Shown here: in pieces, positions 18,761 to 29,222 of the stretch
How the letters are laid out: each line of letters opens with the position of its first letter
Position numbering within the stretch: the first letter of the stretch is position 1
From: Penium margaritaceum
Lineage: Eukaryota; Streptophyta; Zygnematophyceae; Desmidiales; Peniaceae
Length of the DNA: 30,037 nt
Direction: 5' to 3'
NCBI GenBank assembly: GCA_023375785.1
Contig: SZWC01004933.1
Span: 67,105-97,141, forward strand
The notes under the pieces: generated by a model
Told to the model about the DNA's origin: nothing
The model's input: only the letters and a program-made list of their open reading frames with translations
The model's database searches: none
Translations under genes and position numbers: made by a program

Positions 18761-18884
18761 GAACATCACGAGAGACCTCCTTGCTAGCTACACCATTGTG
18801 GGGAAGACTATGGTCGTGTCGCAGTCGAGTTGTGTGGATGCGGAATGCCATGCTATGTGGTACAGAGCTATTGGCAGTGATCAT

Positions 18885-18889
18885 GCCTC
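18885..18889. repeat. Copia-2 target-site duplication, left
   Basis: GCCTC directly before the LTR start; the same five bases follow the 3' LTR at 26998-27002. Five bp is the usual size for Ty1/copia integration. Confidence 0.9.
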
Positions 18890-19800
18890 TGTTGTGATTT
18901 GTGACGTTCTTGTACAGTTTACTATGACGACTCAGCCGTGTCCATTCTTGTGCAGATCCCTAAGGCGGGCCCAGGTGACACCAGTGCGACCACTAGCGGT
19001 GGACTACCGGCTTGGAGCTGGCCGACTACCGTTCCAAAGCCCCATATGCTGCCGGGACTCTCTGCTGTCTTCTCTACAGCTTGCAGGCGTCTTTCGACGG
19101 ACTGGCCATTAGCCCTATTTGCATGTTTTTGCATTGTATGTCCACCATCTGATGATGGATGCATGCATGTGACCAGTCGTAGCGTCCATCTTTTGATCCT
19201 GCACGTCTAGGTTCAGACGGCGTAGCATTCTGACATGTGTGCGCAGAGTTACGGCCAAAACAATGGTTTTGGGCCGGTTTTTAGGACAGCTCTTGGACTG
19301 CCGCGTGCGACACCCGCCGTGCGCCGCGGCAGGTATTTATGCCTTGGACCTGTCATTTGTTATTTCTCTCTGCAATTATATTCAGNCTATTTGCATGTTT
19401 TTGCATTGTATGTCCACCGTCTGATGATGGATGCATGCATGTGACCAGTCGTAGCGTCCATCTTTTGATCCTGCACGTCTAGGTTCAGACGGCGTAGCAT
19501 TCTGACATGTGTGCGCAGAGTTACGGCCAAAACAATGGTTTTGGGCCGGTTTTTAGGACAGCTCTTGGACTGCCGCGTGCGACACCCGCCGTGCGCCACG
19601 GCAGGTATTTATGCCTTGGACCTGTCATTTGTTATTTCTCTCTGCAATTATATTCAGTTCGAGTTTCCTCACACTCTGTTCGTGTCCCAACCCAGACCCT
19701 TGCAGTTTTCTCTCTAACTTGTGACTGTTGTCACACGCTAACCTGGCGCTGACGCCTAGTGTCGCGGCAAGTGGTTAGGAAGGTTCTACGAATCTTCTCA
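18890..19800 (+). repeat. Copia-2 5' LTR
   Basis: It begins TGTTGTGATTTG and ends AATCTTCTCA. The written length is 911 bp, but 19115-19385 is repeated at 19387-19657 around a single N; the true length is 639, equal to the 3' LTR. A TATA-like GTATTTATGCC stands near 19606, before the likely transcription start. Confidence 0.9.
19115..19657. repeat. Duplicate around single-N join (assembly artefact)
   Basis: Bases 19115-19385 recur at 19387-19657 with an offset of 272. Subtracting 272 from the 5' LTR gives exactly the 3' LTR length, an internal proof that the second copy is not real. Confidence 0.9.
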
Positions 19801-19812
19801 TGGTATCAGAGC
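19801..19812 (+). promoter_or_regulatory. Copia-2 primer binding site
   Basis: TGGTATCAGAGC starts at the first base after the LTR. It is complementary to the 3' end of plant initiator tRNA-Met, which primes minus-strand DNA synthesis in most plant Copia elements. Confidence 0.9.
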
Positions 19813-20739
19813 AACAAGCCAGAGCTTGTTGTGCTGCACAGCAGAGATGCAGCAATCGCAGCAGCAGTGAGCAGCAACAGCGGCAACAACACACAACAGC
19901 AGCAACAGGTCCTGGGAGGACCTTCCAACCTGCGCCATTGCAAGGCGTAGGCCGCAACACCTGCGGGACAGAGGAGTCGTGCAGGAGGGGTGCAGCAGTG
20001 TAGCAGCACGCCAGCACAGCAGCGCCATAGCAGCTATCCAGCATCAGTGCTGGCAGTTTTGACCACAGGAGCAGCAGCAGCAGCGATATCGGCGGCATCA
20101 TCAAAAACATTGGCAACAATAGGCGCCAAAGTGGCTTGAGGCCATTGCCGTCAAGCTTGAAGGCAGTAGCAGCAGCAGCAACAACAGCAGCATGCGCCAC
20201 CGCTGCCCCTGTCCATGCAACTTCCTTGAAGCCGCACGGACGTGGATGAGCCGCGGACAAAAATTGCGTCAGCCACCACCTCCCCGTCGGCACGAGCCTG
20301 CCCTGCCTTCAAACGAACGTCGTTTTCGGCGTTTGAGGGTGCGTTGGAAAGATATTTTCTCAAGCTCTCCAGAGCTACCATTCGCGCTCAGTTTCGTGCT
20401 CTGTCGCCACCAGGAAAGACTGAAGTGCAACACAGATTTGTTTTCTGCTGAAAACTTCGGGCAGAACAGGGAAAAGTGACGTTTTGCCACTTTTTCCAAC
20501 TTTTTGCAACCGAAAGTTTCACCATCATGTTCAGCACATTCAGGAGCCTCTGTGATCAAAATTTTGCTTGATTTTAACAACCTTGAGTTTTTAGTGCCGA
20601 AATTTCTGGCCGTCAGCACCATACTTTGCCAATTTTTTGGCCGGGCAGTCAAAAGTTGCCAGTGTCTCAAATTCTCGAGAAACGCTGACGGTCTTGAAAT
20701 CCAACAAACTTGACCTTTCGCCCCATACTGAGCGGCGAC
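19813..20739 (+). other. Copia-2 leader
   Basis: Untranslated leader between priming site and gag. CAG/CAA-rich tract at 19850-19915 and again near 20060-20190. Long open frames on the minus strand here are a by-product of the CAG repeats (Cys, Ala or Leu runs). Bases 20440-20720 are AT-richer, with several TTTTTGCCA-like words. Confidence 0.65.
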
Positions 20740-22500
20740 ATGAGCTCGTCCGACAACAAGGTGAAGGGACCAGGCGACCCCTCCTCCTCTTCTTCTGGTG
20801 TACTGAGTCCACGCTCGCAGGCCATTGAGGACCTGCGAAGCCAGCAGGATGAGATAAGTCACCTCCAGAGAGAGCAGACTGACGATATCCGCACGCTAAC
20901 TGAGCTTTTGCGTGCTCAGTCCACCACTCCTCAGCGGGTTTCTGAGGGAGCTGCCGGCATCGCGGTCTCTACCCTACAGTCGGCTCAGGCACCCGTGACT
21001 GGCGCTCGACCTGTCCCACCATCTGCTGACCTCCTGGATGATGAGCCACTCATGCCAGGCATTACGGATGAGTCCTCGGCTCAAGAGATTTGAGTTCTTC
21101 AGGGCGCCTCCGTTGTTGCAGACGGGCACCCGATCTCCTCCGTTTTCCCTGATACGATTGTCACCTGACTACCCCGGTGACCATCCTCTTCCAGGAGTCT
21201 TTCCCGTCTCTCGTCCTTCTCAGCCTGTGGTTGCTCTCCCCACGGAGCGGCAACCCAAGGATTTTGAGGCACCACCTCCACGGTACATCAATGAGGATGG
21301 CTTCGACTGTTGGGAGATCCTATTTGAGGTGTGGGCTACTTCTGAGGGAATGTGGCCTTACTACCACAGCCCGTACCAGCCTACAGACCCAGCACAGGTA
21401 CTCACAGCAGCCCGGGCCATGCGCGGACTCCTCTACGCCATGCCATGCGAGACTGTCGTCAACCCCTTCCTTGGCGAGGCCGGCACAGGCATCGGCTTCA
21501 ATCCCCGTGGAGGTTGAGATCTGGCCTTATCCCTGCTGGCCGCAGAGACGCACGCCACTCGTGCATCACACATTCGTGCTTTCCATTCACTCCGTCAAGG
21601 ACCTACGGAGCCTGAAGCGGATTACTAGCGACGAGCCATGCGCATCTACATGCGTGTGGGGACCTCAGGAGGCACACAGCTATGGGCGCTTCGTACGATT
21701 ATGCTCGGAGTTTGCCTCGAGTACACCGACATCTTCATATGGTACAACGACGCTGTCCTCAAGCCCTTCTCAGCCACTCTATAGCTGCTTCCTTGGGCGC
21801 ATCAGCTCTTCCTTTAGGTGACCTCAGCCTGCGAGGCAGCCGTAGCCCATCAGGTGACTTCTCTCGCTGCAGTAACCATCGCATCACCACCATCTTCCAT
21901 CCTGCAGTCTCCCTCTTCCTCCTCCATCACTTCCTTATCTTCTTCTTCCTCTTCAACCCCGTCTACACCCACGTAGATATAGGGCATTGCAACACCCGCC
22001 CAGGGGAAGAAGAAGAATAGGAAGCATGGATCAGGTCAGCAGCAGTCGTCATCCAGTGGTAACAGTGGTCGTTCTGTGCACTACTACAATTGTGGAGGCG
22101 CCCATCGCTACACCGAGTGCCAACAGTCGCTCGATTGGGCGCGGATCACTCATGGGCTCCAGACTGCTCATGCTCTCCATTCCACGTCTGCCACGTCACC
22201 CGCATCCTCCTCGAGAGGCGCGGTGGCCACGACTACGGCTGTTCCTGCCTCCTCACCTGTGAGCAGCAGCGATCCGGACCCACGCGACCACATCATCGCC
22301 GAGCTTTGCCACCTTCTGGCGCTCCGCTTTCAGGGAGGTGCGAGTGTGTTGTCATCGTCGGGTGGTTCACAGACTGTTTGTTTGTCCGTTCCTTTGGCTC
22401 GTTACGACGCGTGTGGGGGAGCACAGTCACCATGTGATGATGATGGGCCTGACTGCATCGAGTGGATTCATGAGTCTCATCTTTGTGTTGTGCCTCGTTC
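20740..22500 (+). pseudogene. Copia-2 gag
   Basis: ATG at 20740 (MSSSDNKVKG) opens a frame with a coiled-coil-like stretch (AIEDLRSQQDEISHLQREQ, 20822-20880). A frameshift near 21090 leads to the capsid-like block (FEVWATSEGMWPYYHSPYQ). The frame then runs to the protease with TGA at 21515 and TAG at 21627, about 21782, about 21816, 21973 and 21979. The zinc knuckle at 22082-22120 reads YYNCGGAHRYTEC: its first Cys is Tyr (TAC for TGC), so zinc binding is probably lost. Confidence 0.75.
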
Positions 22501-22594
22501 CTCCCCACTGACGCCTCAGCGTCGATCTGATGCCGAGTGTTCCATTGCTCCTTGTACAGTGACGTCCTCCAGTCGTGACTCTGGTGGCACTTCA

Positions 22595-22825
22595 GTCATT
22601 GATTCTGGTGCCACCCATCACATGACGTGCCGTCGCAGTGACTTTGTTGTTCTCGACCCTGTCACGACTGTCCGTTCCGTTTGTACAGGCTGTGGTCAGT
22701 CCTTTCCAGTCCATGGTGTTGGGGTTGTATGCTTCGATGGTCCGTCTGGCCCTTCTACCTTTCCGACGTGTTGTTTGTGCCTAATTTTTAGCTCAGCTTG
22801 CTTTTTGTGTGTGCCTACACCTTGA
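22595..22825 (+). pseudogene. Copia-2 aspartic protease
   Basis: VIDSGATHHMTCRRSDF contains the intact DSGATxHM active site (Asp at 22601), followed by the flap-like FPVHGVGVVCFDGPSG. The frame is the same as for the knuckle. It ends at a TGA at 22823, after which the next domain is in another frame. Confidence 0.8.
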
Positions 22826-23900
22826 TGGGTCTCTCTACGGAGCATACCGCTAACTCAGCGACTGTGATTGCTACTGACATCCGTAGTGTCGTCTTGCGTG
22901 CTTCCGTCATAGATGATCTGTATCGCATCGCTCGGCCCTCCTCTCCTTGCTCTTCCTCCTCCTCCGGTCCTGTCTTTGTCACTAGTGTTCTATCTCCGGA
23001 ACACCAGCGGTTGCTTCATCGTCGTCTGTGTCGCGTGGGCTCCAACACTGTGTCGAAGCTCATTTGGACACAGCCCGCTCTTGATCTTGATGTGGCTTCT
23101 TTTGAGAAGCCACCTAAGACTGAGTGTCATTTCTTGCGCTCAAGGGAAGATGCTCCGGTGCACCTACCCTGACTCTGGTTCCCGAGCGCTTCGGCCTCTT
23201 GAGTTGGTTCACTCGGACCTTCTCGCCCCTCTCCCAATCGAGTCTCTGTGCGTGAGGGGCCAGTATGTTCTGTCTCTGACTAATGACTTTACCCGGATAC
23301 GATGGGTTTAAAGTCTTCTTCAGAAGACCGATGCCGCCCTTGCAGTTCGACTATGGCTAGTGATGGCTGAGCATCAGTCCCGCCACATGCTACATACCTT
23401 CCACTCGGATCGCGGTGGTGAGTTCCTTGGCGAGATGGACTCCTTTTTTGCTGAGCACGGGATTTTTCACCAGGTCTCCGCTCCTGCTACCCCCCAGCAG
23501 AACGGTGTATCTGAGCACACGAACCGCACCATGGAGGATGCGGTTCGCGCCATGCGGTCTGAGTGCGGTCTCCCAGAGTCTTTTGTCTTGGAGGATTTCG
23601 CCTACATGACTTGGGTCTGGAACCGCCTCCCGCACGATCCGCTTCCAGACCATATTACACTGTACGAGCTCTGGTTTGGACACCGTGCTGACCTTTATCT
23701 CGCTTGCGTCTAGGGCTCTCTGGCCTCCGTGTGGTACACCGAGGACGAGCAGGGGTCGAAGGTCTCACCTCAGGGCCACTTGTGTGCATTCATAGGCATT
23801 TCCCCGCGGTCGAAGGCCTGGCGCTTCTGGGACCCTACTTGTGGTTACGTCATTGAGTCCTGCGACGCGCTGTTTTTTTAGTCTCTCACCTACCGTGACC
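22826..23900 (+). pseudogene. Copia-2 integrase
   Basis: The pre-integrase block (HQRLLHRRLCRVGSNTVSKL, then CAQGKM in a second frame) has Arg where the second zinc His is usual. The core has Asp in HSDLLAP (23216), Asp in FHSDRGGEF (23408) and Glu in NGVSEHTNRT (23513), so the DDE triad is complete. C-terminal blocks MTWVWNRLPHDP and KAWRFWD follow. Stops: TAA near 23309, TAG at 23711 (where Copia-1 has TGG in ARVWGS) and TAG near 23878. Confidence 0.8.
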
Positions 23901-24760
23901 TGACTTCAATCACAGCACTCTCCGCCGCCCATGTTTCGTCCTGTGAGCATTCTCGGCAGATGGGGGAGACTTCTACGCCAGCGAGCACCTGTGATCAGGC
24001 TTATGTGTCCGCTCGAGCCCCCTGTCAGTCTCCGGCCCTTGATGATCCGGCGATCATTGCCGTCTATCCAGAGATCTTGCCTGTACAGCTTGTTTCACAC
24101 CCCACAGGTACCTCTGTTCCCACGCCTCCTTCTGCACCAACACCTGCGTCTGCTAGCACTCCTGTCTTTGTATCTGATCCAGTCTCACCCAACCTCATTC
24201 CTACGTCGTCTGGTACTCCTGCCTCAGTGTCAGGTCCAGTCTTGCCTGCGCGGCTGTCACACCTAGCCCCGTGTTCCCCACACACGCATCTCCTCGCACG
24301 GCATCTCCGACTGCCTCGTCTCAGCCCTCACCAGCGGTGGTCGTACATGTCCCTGTGGTCGCACCTGTCCCTGAGCCTGAGGTGCGTCCCTAGACCTCAG
24401 GTTGCTCCCGTGAGCCCGGTGGCCGTCTTCGACCACTGGATTCCAGAGCTCAGCAAGTGTTGGGCCCCCGACCAAGGCGCTCCTCTCGTAGCATCGCGAG
24501 TGGTGACCCCGGCATAAAGGCCCTAGGCCTGAGTGTCCGCACTGAGCTCACAGAGGTACATCTAGCGTGCCCCGTAGGGCACGATCTCGTCACTCGCGAG
24601 TTCCATATCGCCTGAGACGTTATAGCTGATCTCGTGGTCGTCAGGCCCGGCACTGAGGCGTGTGAACTTGCCACGCAGAGTTCTCCCTCTATGGCGCCCG
24701 ACCCGGGCACACTGAGGGAGGCTCTCTCATCATAGGATGATGACGCTTGGCGTGCTGCCT
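23901..24760 (+). pseudogene. Copia-2 integrase-RT linker
   Basis: Pro/Ser/Thr-rich linker (STPVFVSDPVSPNLIPTSSG and similar), variable in Copia elements. Stops include TAG near 24391, TGA near 24613 and TAG near 24735, with a frame change near 24260. No catalytic motif is expected here. Confidence 0.6.
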
Positions 24761-25385
24761 GCGAGGATGAGCTTCGCGCTATCTGAGAGCACAGAGTCTA
24801 CGAGCTTGTTGACCTTCCTCCTGGGAGGAAGGCTATTCAAGGCAAGTGGGTCTTTCACAAGAAGGTGAAGCCGTATGGCTCACTGGAACGCTACAAGGCC
24901 CGCTTGGTCGTCAAGGGGTACTCTCAGATTGAGGGAGTTCATTACACTAACACCTTTGCCCCTGTCGGTTGCATGACCTTAGCTCGAACTCTGTTCGGTG
25001 TAGTGGCTCAGCATGACTAGGAACTGCACCAGATGGATGTGAACAATGCGTTTCTCCATGGCTCTCTAGATGAGGAGTTTTACGTGGCTCAGCCACCGGG
25101 CTTTGAGGACGGTGACAAGGTTTGGCGCTTGCGCAAGTCCTTGTACGGCCTCAAGCAGTCTCCGCGGTGTTGGAACCGGGAGATCACCGGCACTTTGACT
25201 CGTGTAGGATACGTACAAAGCAAGGCAGACCCCTCTCTTTTCATCCTACCGACACCCGAGCGGTTCACTGCCATCTTGGTCTATGTCGATGACCTTCTGA
25301 TCGTGTCTCCGTCCCTGGAGGCCATGAAGGAGGCCAAGGCTGTCGTGCAGAGTGCCTACAGGATGAAGGCCTGGGTCCTACATCG
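24761..25385 (+). pseudogene. Copia-2 reverse transcriptase
   Basis: RVT_2 blocks in order: WRAACEDELRAI, GKWVFHKKVKPYGS, YKARLVVKGYSQIEGV, FAPVG, HQMDVNNAFLHGSLDEEFYV with the first catalytic Asp, LRKSLYGLKQSPRCW, and ILVYVDDLLIVSPS with YVDD at 25282-25293. A TGA (near 24783) and one TAG (25018) interrupt it. The TAG stands where Copia-1 has TGG (AQHDWELHQ). Confidence 0.9.
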
Positions 25386-26254
25386 GTGTTTCTTGGTATG
25401 GAGAACGTGCAATTCAGAAGTCAGACACTGTTGTTGCATCAGGCCCGATACGCACGAGTCGTGGGGGAGCGCTTCAGCGATCTCCTTGGTGCAGTGCCAT
25501 CCGCTTCCACACCTCTTACACCTGATGGACAGGATGCCCTGAAGGTGGATGACCCTACACAGCTAGGGGAGACAGTGGACGTGACCTTGTACCTCTGTCT
25601 CATCGGATCTCTGATGTACCTGGCCACTACCACGCATCCTGATATCGCGTTAGCCGTCAACCTCCTCGCTCAGTTCTCGCAGGCTCCACGTGCAAGTGGT
25701 GTGGCTGTGCGAGTGGTGCGGTATGTGGTCTCCACGTCGTACCTCGGACTCTGTTTTCGTCGGCAGTGTTCGGTGGTCCTTGAGGGCTACACTAACAGTG
25801 ACAGGGCTTAGAGCCCAGATGGGCGCAACTGTACTGGCTACATGTTTGTGCTTGGTTGTACCGCTCTCTCTTGGTGAAGCGGGAAGCAGGGCTGCATCGC
25901 ATGTAGTTTGTCGGAGGCAGAGTACATTGCTTTGGGCACAGGGGCTGTTGAGGCAGTATGGCTGTAGCGCTTGTTGTTGACCTTGGGCAGACAGTACTCG
26001 CCATTGTGCTGCGTTGCAACAACCAGAGTGCTCTCGCCATTGCTGAGAACTTCGGTGCCTTTCATGCTCGCACAAAGCACATTGCGGTTGAGCATCACTT
26101 TGTTTGTGACATGGTGGAGCGACACATGATCTTCGTCATGTGGGATGGCACTGAGATGGAGCGTGCTGATTTCTTGATGAAGGCACTAGCTCACAGAAAG
26201 TTCTTGGTGGCCATTCGTTCTGTTGTGCTTCGCCCCATGCCTGAAGGTGGTTGA
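25386..26254 (+). pseudogene. Copia-2 RNase H
   Basis: RT thumb and RNase H: GSLMYLATTTHPDIALAVNLL, then GYTNSDRA (usually GYtDaDWA), SEAEYIALGTG, LRCNNQSALAIAENF and HARTKHIAVEHHFV. The first Asp of the DxD block and the Asp of CDNQSA are both Asn, and the Trp is Arg; Copia-1 retains the acidic forms. Stops: TAG at 25808, TGA near 25876, TAG near 25966, with a frameshift near 25975. The frame ends at 26254, about 100 bp before the 3' LTR. Confidence 0.8.
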
Positions 26255-26350
26255 GTGTGGGATATGGATCTGTGCCTCATTTGTTTGTGTCACTCACTAT
26301 TTTGTTTGTACCAGTGCTGCACGTGTATGGACATGCGTACCATCGGGTCA

Positions 26351-26358
26351 TGGGGGAG
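26351..26358 (+). promoter_or_regulatory. Copia-2 polypurine tract
   Basis: TGGGGGAG directly before the 3' LTR (TGTTGTG). It primes plus-strand DNA synthesis. Confidence 0.85.
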
Positions 26359-26997
26359 TGTTGTGATTTGTGACGTTCTTGTACAGTTTTCTTTGACCAC
26401 TTGGTCGTGTCCATACTCGTGCAAATCCCTGAGGCGGGCCCTGGTGACACCGGTGTGACGATTGGCAGCGGACTATTGGCTTGGAGCTGGCCGACTACCG
26501 TTCTAGAGCCCCAGATGCTGCCGGAACTCTCTGTTGTCTTCTCTACAGCTTGTAGGCGTCTTTCGACGGACTGGCCATGAGCCCCATTTGCATGTTTTTG
26601 CATTGTATGTCCACCGTCTGATGATGGATGCATGCATGTGACCAGTCGTAGAGTGCATCTTTTGATCTTGCACGTCTAGGTTGAGACGGTGTAGCATTCT
26701 GACATGTGTGCGCAGAGTTACGGCCAAAATAGTAGTTTTGGGCCTATTTTTAGGACAGCTCTTGGACTGCCGCGTGCGACACCCGCCGTGCGCGGCGGCA
26801 GGTATTTATGCCGTGGACCTGTCATTTGCTATTTCTCTCTGCAATTGCATTCAGTTTGAGTTTCCTGACACTCTGTTCGTGTCCCAACCCAGACCCTTGC
26901 AGTTTTTTCTCTAACTTGTGACTATTGTCACACGCTGACCTGGCGCTGACGCCTGCTGTCGCGGCAAGTGGTTAGGAAGGTTTTAGGAAACTTCTCA
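26359..26997 (+). repeat. Copia-2 3' LTR
   Basis: 639 bp from TGTTGTGATTTG to AACTTCTCA. Differences to the 5' LTR are uneven by hand count: about 27 in the first 225 bp and about 27 in the remaining 414 bp. Confidence 0.9.
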
Positions 26998-27002
26998 GCC
27001 TC
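26998..27002. repeat. Copia-2 target-site duplication, right
   Basis: GCCTC, identical to 18885-18889. Confidence 0.9.
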
Positions 27003-28297
27003 TTCATAACTCCCACAAGTTAACAGGTTACTTGTGTATAAAGGAAAGTTTTTAAGCATTTATCGTCTTATCTAATGCAGTTCTCTCTGGGTTGGCTGGG
27101 CGGGTGCTTCCCTCTAGATTGATTGCTATCGAATTTCGTCCGGCATCGCACCTTACTGTGTGTCTCGCATTTAACTCGGAGCTTTCAGTTCAAGGCATGA
27201 GAAAGGATGTCAAGAGCTAGCAAGCTCACTACTCGCTTGCTTTCTCCCTCGTTACCAACCACTACATGCGTAGTTTCTTTGTTCTCTTGAAGTTGTGAAA
27301 CAATTTTGCGCAGACGTCCCACGCCTTCTTTCACACTTCACCCTTTTGTTCTTTCCCATCACCTTGCATGTATGCCAACTACTATTAGAGCCGTGAAGGA
27401 CTTCTAATCGTGATCCTGACCGCAGGAGGAATTTTCACCATCATGCCGGCTGAGCTAACGCAGCCGTTGCTTTCCTGCAATAGCAACATTGCACCCTACA
27501 AAAAGAAGGCGTCGTGTAGGTAAGCACGGAACTGTAGCATCATCTTCTAGATTGATGCATTCTTTCCAATTGTCACAATTGCAGTCGCAACTACATCTTC
27601 TACTCTCTTAATTCGTAGCCATAGCCGCAAATCCAACTATACATGCACATGCATTCCTAACCGAAGTCACAAATGCAACCACAACTACAACTCCAGCAAT
27701 GTCAATAGCACCTCATCCATATACCGATGTCTTATCTGAAGGAGCCACAATTGAGCTACACCTACATTTGCAATCACAACAATTGTTCACTATCGGAAAT
27801 TCAATCAAAACTGTGACCGATACTCTCAACCACAATCGGAGTTACGATACCAACCATAACTACAGCTACAATTGCGATTGCATGTGCTACTGGAGATGAA
27901 GTAGGGGCCATGGTAGCAACCTTGGCATACAACACCATCCTCATGACATCCATAGCTTCAGTCTCTTTAGTTTGCACATCAGTTGCAGATTCAACTACAA
28001 CCACAGCCGTTGTAGTATTTAGAGCAACTGATGTTTCTCCCCCACAACTAGCATTCACACTTGAAACAACCACTTGGCTTAATGGATGCAAATACCAAGT
28101 TCTAGATTGAAGACATTTTGAAAGGACGACACCAAGGCAACATGAGTATTTTTAAGCAATAATTTCATGCAGCACACAACAATTGGGAGCCTTTTGAAAA
28201 CCTTACTCCTTTTTTTTCATTCACATGACACTCACCATTACGAGCTTGGGTTATAGTTGTGTAGTGTGATGTGGCGCTAGAGATTGAATGAGGAGGG
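27003..28297. other. Non-coding region with PBS-like site and CAACTACA-rich tract
   Basis: GTATAAAGGAAAG near 27036 is TATA-like. CTACTATTAGAGCC near 27376 resembles a Copia priming site (TGGTATTAGAGC). From about 27570 to 28080 the sequence is a degenerate low-complexity tract of CAACTACA, CACAATTGCA and AACCACAAC words, which leaves open frames on both strands without domains. The layout (LTR end, PBS, repeat-rich leader) recalls the Copia-1 and Copia-2 starts, so Copia-2 may have landed in an older LTR. This is tentative. Confidence 0.35.
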
Positions 28298-29096
28298 TGT
28301 TGCTAAAATGAGTCTAGGGCATGCAGGCCCATGCAGGAAGAGACATGAGCTCTGGTGGTGAGGGGGAGAAACGCAGCGCCAAGATTTGGCTAAGTCTGGA
28401 ACAAATGAATCAAGAATCAAGGAGGGAATACAATGAGCCCTACACTGAGCTTTTGTACTGGGGACTGGCGGCTAGCCCACCAGGCCCCGTCATCCCCGCC
28501 GCACCAAAAGGCACGGACGGGGAGTACACATGTCCCAGAACATGAAACCACAAACTGGAGGTCTCCCGAGGCACCGGAACAGTCAACCGTGTGCCCGGGT
28601 CTCGACCGACAGGAAAACATCAAATGTACCCCAAACACAACCAGAATATACGGTGACATACTAGCATCACGGTCTAGCCAAGCTAGGCAAGTTTCGGCCT
28701 CCCGAGACGCCGGAACATGTAACCGGGCGTCCGGGTCTCAGCCACACGCAGACTACACATGTCTGTCAAAAGGTTCCTAAGACTAGACCAACCAGTGCAG
28801 GGTCTCCCAAGGTACCGGCACAAACCACCGTGTACCCGGGTCTCGACCACAGAGAGAGTGGACAATCTGTCAGAGGCAATATGCAGTCAATCTTTGTGGG
28901 TCTCCCGGAGCACCGGCATAAACCACCAGGTGCCCGGGTCTCGACCACCGAGAAAACTCTACTAGACACATATGGGTAAACTGAGCTGCTAGAATGCATC
29001 ATTCATGTCACAGAAGAAGTAATGTAGCCACCGGAGAACAATCAGCTCAAACTAGGAGACAAGGCTACATGATAGCTCAAAGCCCATACACCAACA
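28298..29096 (-). repeat. 3' LTR of a Sirevirus-like Copia element
   Basis: On the minus strand it starts TGTTGGTGTATGG at 29096, directly after a GGGGGAG tract, and can be read to TTTTAGCAACA at 28298, giving TGTTG...CAACA ends and 799 bp. The outer end rests only on this short inverted match. The body carries four diverged copies of a 50-bp GC-rich repeat. Confidence 0.6.
28560..28949. repeat. Four spaced palindromic LTR repeats
   Basis: Copies at about 28560-28609, 28696-28747, 28801-28850 and 28899-28949. Consensus parts are GGTCTCCCGAGGCACCGG, a short AT-richer centre AACCACCG, then TGCCCGGGTCTCGACC. GGCACCGG and CCGTGTGCC inside each copy are nearly complementary, so each can fold. Spacing is 98-136 bp. 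GC-rich CCGG-type palindromic repeats in the LTR are a known Sirevirus trait. Confidence 0.75.
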
Positions 29097-29222
29097 CTCC
29101 CCCTGGGCTGCAAGAGCTGTCGACAAGGTACCAGCTGAGAAGATACAGACGCTCCCCCGTGATGAGAGAACCCTCTGAACATGAATGCCAATCCCAATGT
29201 GCTAGGATGCATCTGCTCCCCC
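29097..29222 (-). promoter_or_regulatory. Three iterated polypurine tracts
   Basis: GGGGGAG on the minus strand at 29103-29097, 29158-29152 and 29222-29216, spaced 55 and 64 bp. The first abuts the LTR and is the functional candidate. Multiple copies upstream of the 3' LTR are a published hallmark of Sireviruses. Confidence 0.7.

Larger units (their letters stand above)
18890..26997 (+). mobile_element. Copia-2: complete but inactive Ty1/copia retrotransposon
   Basis: Both LTRs, priming site, leader, gag, protease, integrase, RT, RNase H (order PR-INT-RT-RH, defining Copia) and a polypurine tract are present, flanked by GCCTC duplications. After removing the 272-bp assembly duplicate the element is about 7.8 kb with 639-bp LTRs. 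My hand alignment of the LTRs gives about 54 differences, roughly 8-9%, so it is an old insertion. Coding frames contain about 12 TAG, 4 TGA and 1 TAA and several frameshifts. Confidence 0.9.

Noticed and set aside
19775..20293. 172-codon minus-strand frame in the Copia-2 leader
   Set aside because: It consists of Cys, Ala and Leu runs from CAG repeats read backwards, antisense to the element, with no domain.
28560..28949. Four GC-rich repeats as a possible CRISPR array, tRNA cluster or integron sites
   Set aside because: They are diverged, about 100-135 bp apart, lack tRNA boxes, and lie inside an LTR with clear TG...CA ends and a polypurine tract.
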